Assembly: GCA_045596365.1 (NCBI GenBank)
Contig: JAZOCE010000018.1
Location: 1-39,687, forward strand
Direction: 5' to 3'
DNA length: 39,687 nucleotides
Source: RGIG4079 sp045596365
Lineage (GTDB): Bacteria > Bacteroidota > Bacteroidia > Bacteroidales > Muribaculaceae
A program made the translations under genes and the position numbers. Positions within the stretch are counted from its first letter, which is position 1. Every line of letters begins with the position of its first letter. The notes under the pieces are model-generated. The model was given only the letters and a program-made list of their open reading frames with translations, ran no database searches and was not told the origin of the DNA. This document shows positions 9,096-16,527 of the stretch, in pieces.

Positions 9096-10006
9096 AACAA
9101 ATCGATTTTCATTCCTTCATTGGCCACTATCACATCAGGAAACTCCTCTTGTGCCTGTGCCAAATGGGTATTCTCATTTTTATAACGCTTAGAGAAATGC
9201 CCCAATATCAATTTTGACGCTCCGGCAGCCTTAGCGATGCGACCCGCTTCACGCGCCGTTGAATGACCTCGCTCTACGGCTTTTTTCTGCTCGGCATCAT
9301 CATAGGTTGCCTCATGATACACTACATTAACTCCCTTTACCGACTCTGCAACTTTGGGATTATACATCGTATCGGAACAATAAGCATAACTCATCGATGG
9401 GTCGGCATCGGTTGTCAATCTTGCGTTCTCTACAATCTTTCCGTCAGGAGTAATGAAATCAGCTCCATTCTTAATGCCATGCAACTCCTTTATAGGGACA
9501 TTATAAAATTTTATCATGTCGCCTCGCAAATGTCGCAACTTAGTCTTTTCTTGAAACTTAAACCCCACACATGGCAAGCGGTGATACAATGGAAATATGG
9601 AAATTGTCAATGCATCATCTTCATATATTACCGATGTTCCCGGCTCTATGATATTAAATTTTATCTCAAAAGAAATATCCCGACAGAAAAATTTCAAAAA
9701 ATGCTCAAATGCTTCGGCACCCTCTTTAAACATATGAATTGTCAACACACCCTCTTTACCATGCAAAGCAAGTGTTGACAACAATCCGGGCAAACCATAA
9801 CAATGATCGCCATGCAGATGAGAGATAAATATGTGATTAAGTCGGGAGAATTTCATCTTCATGCGACGCATCATCAATTGAGCCCCTTCTCCACAATCAA
9901 TCATAAAAAGATTATCTCTGAAATCTATCACTTGACATGAGGGCATGTGTCTCATCGAGGGAGTTGCCGAGCCACATCCGAGTATGTTTATCTGAAATTT
10001 AGCCAT
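9092..10006 (-). CDS. rnz: Ribonuclease Z (tRNA 3'-end processing)
   Basis: 304 residues of the metallo-beta-lactamase fold, the usual length for short-form RNase Z. The metal motif HLHGDH (His63, His65, Asp67, His68) is present, followed by GLPGLL; further metal ligands are in YCSDTMYN, the HEATYDD motif, the GHSTA motif and LGHFSKRY. The enzyme cuts tRNA precursors after the discriminator base and may act on other RNAs. It is the first gene of an operon with tadA, so two tRNA-maturation enzymes are co-transcribed ahead of metH. A good -7 element lies 20 bp upstream at 10026-10033. Confidence 0.95.
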   Translation of the reverse strand: MAKFQINILGCGSATPSMRHMPSCQVIDFRDNLFMIDCGEGAQLMMRRMKMKFSRLNHIFISHLHGDHCYGLPGLLSTLALHGKEGVLTIHMFKEGAEAFEHFLKFFCRDISFEIKFNIIEPGTSVIYEDDALTISIFPLYHRLPCVGFKFQEKTKLRHLRGDMIKFYNVPIKELHGIKNGADFITPDGKIVENARLTTDADPSMSYAYCSDTMYNPKVAESVKGVNVVYHEATYDDAEQKKAVERGHSTAREAGRIAKAAGASKLILGHFSKRYKNENTHLAQAQEEFPDVIVANEGMKIDLL

Positions 10007-10025
10007 TTTTTATGCGTTAGCCCTA

Positions 10026-10033
10026 CAAAGGTA
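10026..10033 (-). promoter_or_regulatory. -7 promoter element of the rnz-tadA-metH operon
   Basis: The minus strand reads TACCTTTG, a full TAnnTTTG match. The -33 position is poor (no TTTG at 19-20 bp). Transcription would begin around 10019, leaving a leader of only about 12 nt before the rnz ATG. Confidence 0.5.
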
Positions 10034-10162
10034 GTTAAAAGGAGAGGGTAATTTTGTAAAAAAATTATAAAATAGCACCATCCATACAACAAAACTTTAT
10101 TTTCTTCGTAATATAAATACACAACAGCAGACAGAACAAAATGAGCTAATGTGTGCGATGTA

Positions 10163-10193
10163 TGTGATATCTGCGCCTTTAGCAAAATTTTTG
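10163..10193 (+). promoter_or_regulatory. Promoter of small RNA copy A
   Basis: TGTG (10163-10166), 19 bases, then AATTTTTG (10186-10193): one mismatch in each box to TTTG-N19-TAnnTTTG. It sits at the same distance from the conserved TTTTTCATAG block as the perfect promoter of copy B at 15072-15102. Confidence 0.5.
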
Positions 10194-10199
10194 AATTAG

Positions 10200-10270
10200 T
10201 TTTTTCATAGGATTAGATTTTTAAAGGTTTACGTAAGAGGGTCATCGTGAGATAACCCTCTTATTTTTTG
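10200..10270 (+). ncRNA. Candidate small structured RNA, copy A
   Basis: About 70 nt from the predicted start to the T-run. It shares with copy B (15110-15180) the block TTTTTCATAGGATTAGATT, then AAAGGTTTA, and then a terminal hairpin. Here the hairpin is TAAGAGGGT (10234-10242) with ACCCTCTTA (10255-10263) plus an inner ATC-GTGA-GAT, followed by TTTTTTG. The GTGA loop is the same as in copy B while the stem bases differ and stay paired. No open reading frame of useful length lies inside. It is transcribed toward the transposase region but ends in a terminator before it. I recall related short elements in other Bacteroidales but cannot name the family. Confidence 0.55.
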
Positions 10271-10302
10271 CCTAATACAAATTTAAGCAATATCAAAAAT
10301 TC

Positions 10303-10486
10303 GTGCGGAGCACCGGAAAGCATAATCGTTATCAATAACCGGGGACGAGCGAAGCAAGACCCTCAGAATAAACCATTCTAATTCTGCCGTCCGGAGGACG
10401 TGAATGTAAAACGATTTGAATAGCCGGGGGTTAAGCGAAGCGAAACCCTCGGTTGGAAGCAACCCAAAAAGCGTCTGCAAAGACGC
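10303..10486. repeat. Upstream cluster of REP-like palindromes flanking the transposase
   Basis: Five short palindromic units lie in 184 bp. GTGC-GGA-GCAC is at 10303-10313. AATAACCGGGGACGAGCGAA and following bases lie at 10334-10355. CGTCC-GGA-GGACG is at 10388-10400. CCGGGGGTT paired with AACCCTCGG is at 10424-10452. GCGTCT-GCAA-AGACGC is at 10471-10486. The second and fourth units are direct repeats of one pattern, CCGGGG..., then AGCGAAGC, then ACCCTC. Several units recur inverted downstream of the transposase (11007-11106). No gene is supported here. Confidence 0.75.
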
Positions 10487-10551
10487 GAAAATCAACATAT
10501 AAAAATAGAATAATAGTATAGAATTATTATTTTTGCAATAAAAATAGCGTT

Positions 10552-10998
10552 ATGAGTTTTACTAAATCTGTTTATCATATCGTATTCAGCACAAAATATC
10601 GACAACAAACAATCCCTATTAATGTCGAGCGAAATCTATATCAGATATTATATAATTTGATGAAAAGTTATGGTGCTTTCATCTATCGGATAGGAGGAAT
10701 GCCAGACCATATACATATATTAGTAGATATTACGCCAAAAATAGCATTAAGCGATTTTGTAAAACGCTTAAAACAAGAGTCAAGTTATTTAATTAGGAAA
10801 GATAAAGCATTTCCAAATTGGAATGGATGGAGTGAGGGTTATGGAGCATTTACTTACTCCGTATCAGAAATTCCTAATGTAATCGAATATATAAATAACC
10901 AAAAGGAACATCATAAAAAATTATCATTTGCAGAAGAATATCGACAATGGTTAATTAGTATGGGAGTATCGCCCGATGAACCATATTTTCCGAAGTAG
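10552..10998 (+). CDS. IS200-family / REP-associated tyrosine transposase (Y1_Tnp)
   Basis: 148 residues, the full length of a compact Y1 transposase of the HUH superfamily. Family marks are VFSTKYR near the start, the HUH motif as HIHILV (His53, His55) and Tyr113 in EYINNQKEHH, the likely nucleophile that forms the 5'-phosphotyrosine with single-stranded DNA. The C-terminal motif SFAEEYRQWL is typical of Bacteroidota members. All catalytic residues are present and the frame is unbroken, so it may be active. Such enzymes nick and join single-stranded DNA at hairpins; the palindromes on both sides are the presumed substrates. There is no accompanying TnpB. Whether it moves itself (IS200) or only spreads REP sequences (RAYT) cannot be settled here. 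Confidence 0.9.
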   Translation: MSFTKSVYHIVFSTKYRQQTIPINVERNLYQILYNLMKSYGAFIYRIGGMPDHIHILVDITPKIALSDFVKRLKQESSYLIRKDKAFPNWNGWSEGYGAFTYSVSEIPNVIEYINNQKEHHKKLSFAEEYRQWLISMGVSPDEPYFPK

Positions 10999-11006
10999 GC
11001 TGATTC

Positions 11007-11106
11007 GCGTCTTTCAGACGCTGTGAGGGAGTGTCGTTACTTTCCGGAGACTTCACTTCGCTCGTCCCCGGTTATTAACACCGCTTCGCTCTCACGTGCT
11101 CCGCAC
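11007..11106. repeat. Downstream cluster of REP-like palindromes
   Basis: GCGTCT-TTC-AGACGC lies at 11007-11021. CTTCGCTCGTCCCCGGTTAT and one further base lie at 11056-11076, a perfect inverted copy of 10334-10354. CCGCTTCGCTCTCA is at 11081-11094, and GTGC-TCC-GCAC at 11096-11106. All have inverted counterparts upstream of the transposase. The stretch 10999-11217 holds no gene. Confidence 0.75.
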
Positions 11107-11160
11107 GGTCCCACATTACTACTGTCACAACGCGGCTGAAGGGTATAATCAACAAAAAAA

Positions 11161-11192
11161 ACAGAGGGCATATCAAGCGATACACCCTCTGT
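11161..11192 (-). terminator. Terminator of the pyruvate:ferredoxin oxidoreductase gene
   Basis: ACAGAGGG (11161-11168) pairs with CCCTCTGT (11185-11192). On the minus strand the stem is followed by a run of eight T. It lies 25 bp beyond the stop codon at 11218. Confidence 0.85.
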
Positions 11193-11217
11193 CGGTTATA
11201 GTTTTATTTCTGATTTC

Positions 11218-14200
11218 TTACTTTTCAGCATCAGGATCAACGCCCCATTGTTGACGAGCAAGACGGCGGTAGTTGTTGTAACGCCATTGAGCATTTTCCT
11301 TAGCTGCTGCAAACAATTCAGCTGCTTCAGCAGGATATTGCTTCATTACTGATGCGTAACGTACTTCGCCTTTGAGGAAGTTTTCAAATTCATCCCAGTT
11401 AGGTTCTTTGCTGTCAAGAGTGAATGGGTTTTTACCTTCAGCTTCAAGCGCTGGGTTGTAACGCCACAAGTGCCAGTAACCACATGCTACTGCAAGAGCT
11501 TCTTCTTGTTGTGATTTACCCATACCTGCTTTCAAACCATGGTTGATACATGGAGCGTAAGCGATGATGATTGATGGTCCATCATAAGCTTCTGCTTCGC
11601 GAATAGCTTTGAGTGTTTGAGCTTGGTCAGCACCCATAGCGATTTGTGCAGCATAAACATATCCGTAAGTTGAAGCGATCAAGCCAAGGTCTTTCTTGCG
11701 TACGCGTTTACCTGCAGCAGCAAACTTAGCGATAGCACCCACTGGAGTAGCTTTAGATGCTTGACCACCAGTGTTAGAGTAAACCTCAGTATCAAGAACA
11801 AGGATATTTACATTTTTGCCTGATGCAAGAACGTGGTCAAGACCACCGAAGCCGATGTCATAAGAAGCACCGTCACCACCAATGATCCATTGTGAACGTT
11901 TTACAAGGTAGTGGCTGAGTTCGTTGATTTTCTTGCAAGTGTCGCAACCGCAAGCTGCTACCAATGGAAGGATCTTGTCAGTTACTTCACGGCTCTTATC
12001 GCCATCTTCTTTAACTTCAAGCCATTCAGCAAATAGAGCTTTAAGTTCGTCGCTGCAAGATGGGCAGTTTACTGCTTCAGCTACAAGACCTTCAAGGCGT
12101 GCACGCATCTTTTCATTTGCGATCACCATACCAAGACCAAATTCGCAGAAGTCTTCAAACAATGAGTTGCCCCATGCTGGACCTTGTCCTTTTTCGTTAG
12201 TAGTATAAGGAGTTGAAGGAACTGAGCCAGAGTAGATAGAGCTACATCCTGTTGCATTAGCTACCATTTCGCGGTCACCATAAAGTTGAGTGATAAGTTT
12301 CACATAAGGAGTTTCACCACAACCAGAGCAAGCGCCGGAGAATTCAAAGTAAGGAGTAGCAAATTGGCTATTCTTAACATTGAGTTTAGTATCAACAAGT
12401 TTTTGTTTAGAAGCAACTTTTTCAACGCAGTAATCCCATTCTTTTTGAACATCAAGTTGTGTTTCAAGAGGCTTCATTTCAAGAGCCTTAACACCCTTCA
12501 TGCCTGGACAAACGTCAACACAGTTACCGCAACCAAGACAGTCCATAACGTCAACAGCTTGGATGAACTTCATGCCTTCAAATTGTTTGCCGATTGCTTT
12601 AAGTGCGCGTTCTTCACCGAATGGAGCAGCTGCCATTTCGTTAGCATCAAGAACAAATGGACGGATAGCAGCGTGAGGACAAACGTAAGCACACTTGTTA
12701 CATTGGATACATGTTGCTGAATTCCATTGTGGAACAAATGCAGCTACACCACGTTTTTCATATTTAGCTGTACCTTGTGCCCATGTACCATCTTCAATAC
12801 CTTTGAATGCAGAAACTTTCAACAAGTCACCATCTTGAGCATTGATAGGACGAACTACTTCGTTGATGAATGCAGGATCGTTGTTTGCAGCAACTGCATC
12901 GTCAGCAAGGTTAGCCCAAGCAGGATCGATAGCAAGTTTTTGATATTCGTTACCACGATCTACTGCAGCGTAATTCTTGTCAACGATGTCTTGACCTTTC
13001 TTACCGTAGCTCTTAACGATGAATTTCTTCATTTGTTCTACAGCAAGGTCAACAGGGATAACTTCAGTGATGCGGAAGAATGCACTTTGAAGGATAGTAT
13101 TTGTGCGGTTACCAAGACCAATTTCACGAGCGATCTTAGTAGCGTTCATATAATATACTGTGATATTATTTTGTGCAAAATAGCGTTTTACTTTATTTGG
13201 CAAGTTCTTAGCCAATTCTTCGCCTTCCCAGATTGTATTAAGAAGGAAAGTACCGCCATTGCGAAGACCACGAGTTACATCATACATGTGAAGGTAAGCT
13301 TGAACGTGGCATGCAACGAAGTTAGGAGTGTTTACCAAATAAGTTGAACGGATTGGGTCATCACCAAAACGAAGGTGAGAACATGTGAAACCACCTGATT
13401 TCTTAGAGTCGTAAGCAAAGTAAGCTTGACAATATTTATTGGTGTTATCACCGATGATTTTCACAGAGTTTTTGTTTGCACCTACTGTACCATCAGCACC
13501 AAGTCCATAGAATTTAGCTTCAAATGTGCCTTCACCGCCAAGTGCAATTTCGTCTTTCAATGGAAGAGATGTGAAAGTAACATCATCTACGATACCAAGA
13601 GTGAATTGATTTTTAGGCTCTGGAAGTGCAAGGTTTTCAAATACAGAGATGATTTGAGCAGGAGTTGTATCTTTTGAAGCAAGACCATAACGTCCACCAA
13701 CGATAACAGGAGCATTTTCTTTACCATAGAAACATTCTTTTACATCAAGGTAAAGAGGCTCGCCTATTGCACCTGGTTCTTTTGTGCGGTCAAGAACAGC
13801 AATACGCTTAGCTGTTGCAGGAACTGCTGCAAGGAAGTGTTTAGCTGAGAATGGACGATACAAGTGAACAGCAACAAGACCCACTTTTTCGCCTTGAGCC
13901 ATCATGTAATCGATAGCTTCTTTAGCAGCCTCTGTTACTGAACCCATTGCGATGATTACGCGGTCAGCATCTTCAGCACCATAGTAGTTAAACAAACCAT
14001 ATTTACGACCTGTGATTTCAGAAATTTTGTTCATATAATCTTCTACAATCGCAGGTACTGCATTGTAATATTCGTTACAAGCTTCACGGTGTTGGAAGAA
14101 AACGTCGCCGTTTTCAGCCATACCACGAGCTACAGGTTTTTCTGGATTCAAAGCGCGAGCGCGGAATTCTGAAAGTGCTTTTTGATCTACAAGTGGAGCT

Positions 14201-14778
14201 AAATCTTCGTTTTCAAGCATCTCTATCTTTTGGATTTCGTGAGATGTGCGGAAACCATCGAAGAAGTTAACGAAAGGCACACGAGACTTGATTGTTGACA
14301 AGTGAGCTACACCGGCAAGATCCATTACTTCTTGAACCGAGCCTTCTGCAAGCATTGCAAATCCTGTTTGACGAACTGACATTACATCTTGATGATCACC
14401 AAAGATACTCAATGCATGAGAAGCAAGTGTACGAGCTGACACATGGAATACACATGGCAACAATTCACCTGCAATCTTATACATGTTTGGAATCATAAGA
14501 AGAAGACCTTGAGATGCTGTGTAAGTTGTTGTCAATGCACCGGCTTGAAGCGATCCGTGAACTGCTCCGGCTGCACCGGCTTCTGATTGCATCTCTTGAA
14601 CTAATACAGTTTCGCCAAAAATGTTTTTACGTCCTGCAGCTGCCCATTCATCAACATATTCAGCCATTGTTGACGATGGTGTGATGGGATAAATAGAAGC
14701 TACTTCGGAGAACATATATGAAATATGTGCAGCAGCTTGATTACCATCACAGGTCAAGAATTTCTTTTCTTTACTCAT
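11218..14778 (-). CDS. nifJ: Pyruvate:ferredoxin (flavodoxin) oxidoreductase
   Basis: 1186 residues, the full length of single-chain homodimeric PFOR (about 1170-1200). It oxidises pyruvate plus CoA to acetyl-CoA and CO2, passing electrons to ferredoxin or flavodoxin, the main anaerobic route to acetyl-CoA in the cytoplasm. In order are the N-terminal pyrimidine-binding TPP domain (YPITPSSTMAE near 30), domains II and III, two [4Fe-4S] motifs CIQCNKCAYVCP (about 688) and CLGCGNCVDVCP (about 744), the third cluster ligands ACSGCGETPY, and the pyrophosphate-binding TPP motif GDGASYDIGFGG with SNTGGQ. It is a single-gene unit with its own promoter (14881-14912), a leader of about 100 nt and a strong terminator. 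Base and codon use suggest high expression. Confidence 0.97.
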   Translation of the reverse strand: MSKEKKFLTCDGNQAAAHISYMFSEVASIYPITPSSTMAEYVDEWAAAGRKNIFGETVLVQEMQSEAGAAGAVHGSLQAGALTTTYTASQGLLLMIPNMYKIAGELLPCVFHVSARTLASHALSIFGDHQDVMSVRQTGFAMLAEGSVQEVMDLAGVAHLSTIKSRVPFVNFFDGFRTSHEIQKIEMLENEDLAPLVDQKALSEFRARALNPEKPVARGMAENGDVFFQHREACNEYYNAVPAIVEDYMNKISEITGRKYGLFNYYGAEDADRVIIAMGSVTEAAKEAIDYMMAQGEKVGLVAVHLYRPFSAKHFLAAVPATAKRIAVLDRTKEPGAIGEPLYLDVKECFYGKENAPVIVGGRYGLASKDTTPAQIISVFENLALPEPKNQFTLGIVDDVTFTSLPLKDEIALGGEGTFEAKFYGLGADGTVGANKNSVKIIGDNTNKYCQAYFAYDSKKSGGFTCSHLRFGDDPIRSTYLVNTPNFVACHVQAYLHMYDVTRGLRNGGTFLLNTIWEGEELAKNLPNKVKRYFAQNNITVYYMNATKIAREIGLGNRTNTILQSAFFRITEVIPVDLAVEQMKKFIVKSYGKKGQDIVDKNYAAVDRGNEYQKLAIDPAWANLADDAVAANNDPAFINEVVRPINAQDGDLLKVSAFKGIEDGTWAQGTAKYEKRGVAAFVPQWNSATCIQCNKCAYVCPHAAIRPFVLDANEMAAAPFGEERALKAIGKQFEGMKFIQAVDVMDCLGCGNCVDVCPGMKGVKALEMKPLETQLDVQKEWDYCVEKVASKQKLVDTKLNVKNSQFATPYFEFSGACSGCGETPYVKLITQLYGDREMVANATGCSSIYSGSVPSTPYTTNEKGQGPAWGNSLFEDFCEFGLGMVIANEKMRARLEGLVAEAVNCPSCSDELKALFAEWLEVKEDGDKSREVTDKILPLVAACGCDTCKKINELSHYLVKRSQWIIGGDGASYDIGFGGLDHVLASGKNVNILVLDTEVYSNTGGQASKATPVGAIAKFAAAGKRVRKKDLGLIASTYGYVYAAQIAMGADQAQTLKAIREAEAYDGPSIIIAYAPCINHGLKAGMGKSQQEEALAVACGYWHLWRYNPALEAEGKNPFTLDSKEPNWDEFENFLKGEVRYASVMKQYPAEAAELFAAAKENAQWRYNNYRRLARQQWGVDPDAEK

Positions 14779-14880
14779 AATTTGTAATCTATTTTATAAG
14801 GATTATTATATATTTCAATCTAATTACCTGATGTTGTACATCTAAATGCGCAACATTATTTCCTAATTTATTTCAACTTG

Positions 14881-14912
14881 CAAAATTACTAATTTATCTG
14901 CTATTCGCCAAA
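14881..14912 (-). promoter_or_regulatory. Promoter of the pyruvate:ferredoxin oxidoreductase gene
   Basis: On the minus strand TTTG (14912-14909), 20 bases, then TAATTTTG (14888-14881). The leader to the ATG at 14778 would be about 95-100 nt. The region from 14913 to 15071 between this promoter and the small-RNA promoter is A+T-rich and shows nothing else I can name. Confidence 0.6.
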
Positions 14913-15071
14913 ATTATAATTACTTGAATGTACACAAAACTCCAAATGTCCCATTTATAATATTTATAGTATAGGAATGTTAAAATTATCTAACCGTCAC
15001 GTCTGATATCCGCCCATCTGACCAATTTTACTATAAAATATCAAGATTGAGGTTTTTTCTTTAATTTTTTA

Positions 15072-15102
15072 TTTGGGAATTCAAAAATAATATATACATT
15101 TG
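15072..15102 (+). promoter_or_regulatory. Promoter of small RNA copy B
   Basis: TTTG (15072-15075), exactly 19 bases, TACATTTG (15095-15102): a perfect Bacteroidota housekeeping promoter. It is followed directly by the conserved TTTTTCATAG block and not by a gene. Confidence 0.8.
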
Positions 15103-15109
15103 CATGTGT

Positions 15110-15180
15110 GTTTTTCATAGTATTAGATTAAGATAAAGGTTTAAAGGAATAGAGACGTCGTGAGACGTCTCTATTTTTTG
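15110..15180 (+). ncRNA. Candidate small structured RNA, copy B
   Basis: About 70 nt between a perfect promoter and a strong terminator. TTTTTCATAGTATTAGATT (15111-15129) is followed by AAAGGTTTAAAGG and then ATAGAGACGTC-GTGA-GACGTCTCTAT (15149-15174), a perfect 11-bp stem closed by a GNRA-type loop, and TTTTTG. It matches copy A at 10200-10270. A separate promoter (15217-15224) serves the next gene, so this looks like an independent RNA, although a terminated leader cannot be excluded. Confidence 0.6.
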
Positions 15181-15216
15181 TATCTGCTATAACATCTGTT
15201 TTACAAAATAGTTCAC

Positions 15217-15224
15217 TATATTTG
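15217..15224 (+). promoter_or_regulatory. -7 element of the B3/4-sua5-GNAT operon
   Basis: TATATTTG matches TAnnTTTG fully and lies 15 bp before the ATG at 15239. The -33 region has no clear TTTG. Transcripts would have a leader of only about 8-10 nt. Confidence 0.5.
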
Positions 15225-15238
15225 CAGAAAAGACACTT

Positions 15239-15904
15239 ATGAAAATTATCATTGAAGATATCATAAAATCAATCGCACCTCAACTGCATGTAATTACTAT
15301 TGAGGCCGATGTTATAAACAGCGAAACTCCCGATGAATTTTGGGCGGAATTAACTGATGAGGCTAAACACATTTCATCTCTATATGAAATTTCTGACATA
15401 AACAAGCGACCTGGAATTGCAGCCACTCGACAAGCTTACAAAAATCTCGGCAAAGAGCCTAATCGCTACCGACCATCAAGCGAAGCATTATGCCGACGTG
15501 CAGTAAAAGGGATGGAGCTATATCGCATAAACACCCTTGTTGATATCATTAATCTAATTTCTATGAGATCAGGCTATTCGATCGGTGGATTTGATGCCGA
15601 CAAAATCGATGGAGATATTTTGAATTTAGGTGCAGGCAGAGCAGAAGAAGAGTTTGAAGCTATAGGAAGAGGGTTACTAAACATTGAAAATTTACCTATC
15701 TATCGCGATAATATCGGAGGCATAGGAACCCCGACGAGCGATGTGGAGCGCACAAAACTTTCAATTGAGACTCGACGACTATTAATGTGTATAAACATTT
15801 ATGGCGAAGAACTCTCGCACGACGAAACAATAGCCCTCTCTTGCAATCTTCTCAAAAAGTATTGCAACGCCCAGAACATCATCATAAACCACTATCAACC
15901 ATGA
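15239..15904 (+). CDS. B3/B4 tRNA-binding-type domain protein
   Basis: 221 residues that match the stand-alone B3/4 domain family, the fold of the editing region of the phenylalanyl-tRNA synthetase beta chain. Recognisable features are the NKRPGIAATRQAYKNLG segment, the PSSEALCRRAVKG segment, and LYRINTLVDIINLISMRSGY with the following GGFDADKI. Free-standing members may act in trans on mischarged tRNA or modified amino acids, but their substrates are mostly unproven. The stop overlaps the start of the next gene (ATGA, 15901-15904). That next gene makes threonylcarbamoyl-AMP for tRNA, so a tRNA-quality role is reasonable inference. No signal peptide. Confidence 0.82.
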   Translation: MKIIIEDIIKSIAPQLHVITIEADVINSETPDEFWAELTDEAKHISSLYEISDINKRPGIAATRQAYKNLGKEPNRYRPSSEALCRRAVKGMELYRINTLVDIINLISMRSGYSIGGFDADKIDGDILNLGAGRAEEEFEAIGRGLLNIENLPIYRDNIGGIGTPTSDVERTKLSIETRRLLMCINIYGEELSHDETIALSCNLLKKYCNAQNIIINHYQP

Positions 15905-16515
15905 AAATTCTCAAAGTTTTCGAAAACAATATTAACGAGCGACACATCGATAGCGCAGTAGAATGTTTGCAAGACGGAGAAATTATAATTTTCCCCACTG
16001 ATACACTTTATGCTTTGGGCTGTGATGCTTTAAACAATAATGCAATTGAACGCATTTGCCGCATCAAGGAGATTAATCCACAAAAGACCAACCTATCTAT
16101 AATCTGCAGTAGCATTTCACAGGCGTCGGAATATGCACGCATTGACAACCGCGCATATCAATTACTTAGGGATAACCTTCCCGGAGCATTTACTTTCATT
16201 TTACCGGCATCAACAACACTTCCAAAGGTGTTCAAAGGTCGCAAAACCGTAGGCGTGCGCATTCCGGAAAACAAAATCGCAATAAAACTTGCCGAAAATT
16301 TAGGAAACCCGATACTTACGACATCTATCAAATGGGACGAGAACACTCCCGAAGAGGGATGTGAGCCTGAATACATAGCAATGAAATATAATGATGTTGC
16401 CGAGCTAATCATTGATGGAGGCATGGGCGAACTCATTCCTTCAACAGTTATAGATTGTACCGATAGTTCTTCCCCTGAAATCATCAGAGAAGGGAAAGGT
16501 GTTTTAAACCAATAG
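15901..16515 (+). CDS. Sua5/YciO/YrdC family protein (L-threonylcarbamoyladenylate synthase-like)
   Basis: 204 residues from the ATG at 15901, which overlaps the previous stop; the longer frame from 15787 would run inside the B3/4 gene and lacks homology there. The YrdC fold is seen in IIIFPTDTLYALGCDA, the KINPQK-like loop (IKEINPQKTNLSIICSS), LPGAFTFILPA, KTVGVRIPE and GGMGELIPSTVIDC. Members condense threonine, bicarbonate and ATP to threonylcarbamoyl-AMP for the t6A37 modification of ANN-decoding tRNAs. At about 200 residues without the extra Sua5 domain it could be TsaC-like or the less-defined YciO branch. EINPQKTN deviates from the usual KxRP-type lysine-arginine motif, which leans toward YciO. 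Confidence 0.85.
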   Translation: MKILKVFENNINERHIDSAVECLQDGEIIIFPTDTLYALGCDALNNNAIERICRIKEINPQKTNLSIICSSISQASEYARIDNRAYQLLRDNLPGAFTFILPASTTLPKVFKGRKTVGVRIPENKIAIKLAENLGNPILTTSIKWDENTPEEGCEPEYIAMKYNDVAELIIDGGMGELIPSTVIDCTDSSSPEIIREGKGVLNQ

Positions 16516-16527
16516 CATAAACTGAGT

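Larger units (their letters stand above)
10303..11106 (+). mobile_element. IS200-like / RAYT unit with nested inverted palindromes
   Basis: The transposase gene 10552-10998 sits inside nested inverted repeats. GTGCGGAGCAC (10303-10313) matches GTGCTCCGCAC (11096-11106). A 21-bp perfect inverted repeat joins 10334-10354 with 11056-11076. The GCGTCT hairpins at 10471-10486 and 11007-11021 are also inverted to each other, outermost pairing with outermost. This is the layout of REP-associated tyrosine transposases rather than of terminal-inverted-repeat IS elements. The outer limits are inferred from the last matching palindromes. Confidence 0.65.

Noticed and set aside
8640..10006. Cobalamin riboswitch for metH
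   Set aside because: Only 3 bp separate tadA from metH, and no B12-box-like sequence was seen ahead of rnz in the short leader.
9988..10185. Minus-strand open frame of 65 codons at the 5' end of rnz
   Set aside because: It overlaps the rnz start and the promoter at 10026-10033 and has no protein-like composition.
10303..10486. CRISPR array
   Set aside because: The repeats are of different sequence, self-palindromic and irregularly spaced, with no spacers of constant length and no cas genes.
10283..10498. Minus-strand open frame of 71 codons upstream of the transposase
   Set aside because: It consists of the REP-like palindromes translated by chance; no start context and no recognisable protein.
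12727..13347. Plus-strand frame of 206 codons opposite the pyruvate oxidoreductase
   Set aside because: Antisense shadow of a conserved gene; no start signals or family resemblance.
15787..15900. Upstream extension of the YrdC-like protein
   Set aside because: The extra codons overlap the B3/4 gene in another frame, while the ATG at 15901 forms a standard ATGA overlap and begins the family-like sequence.
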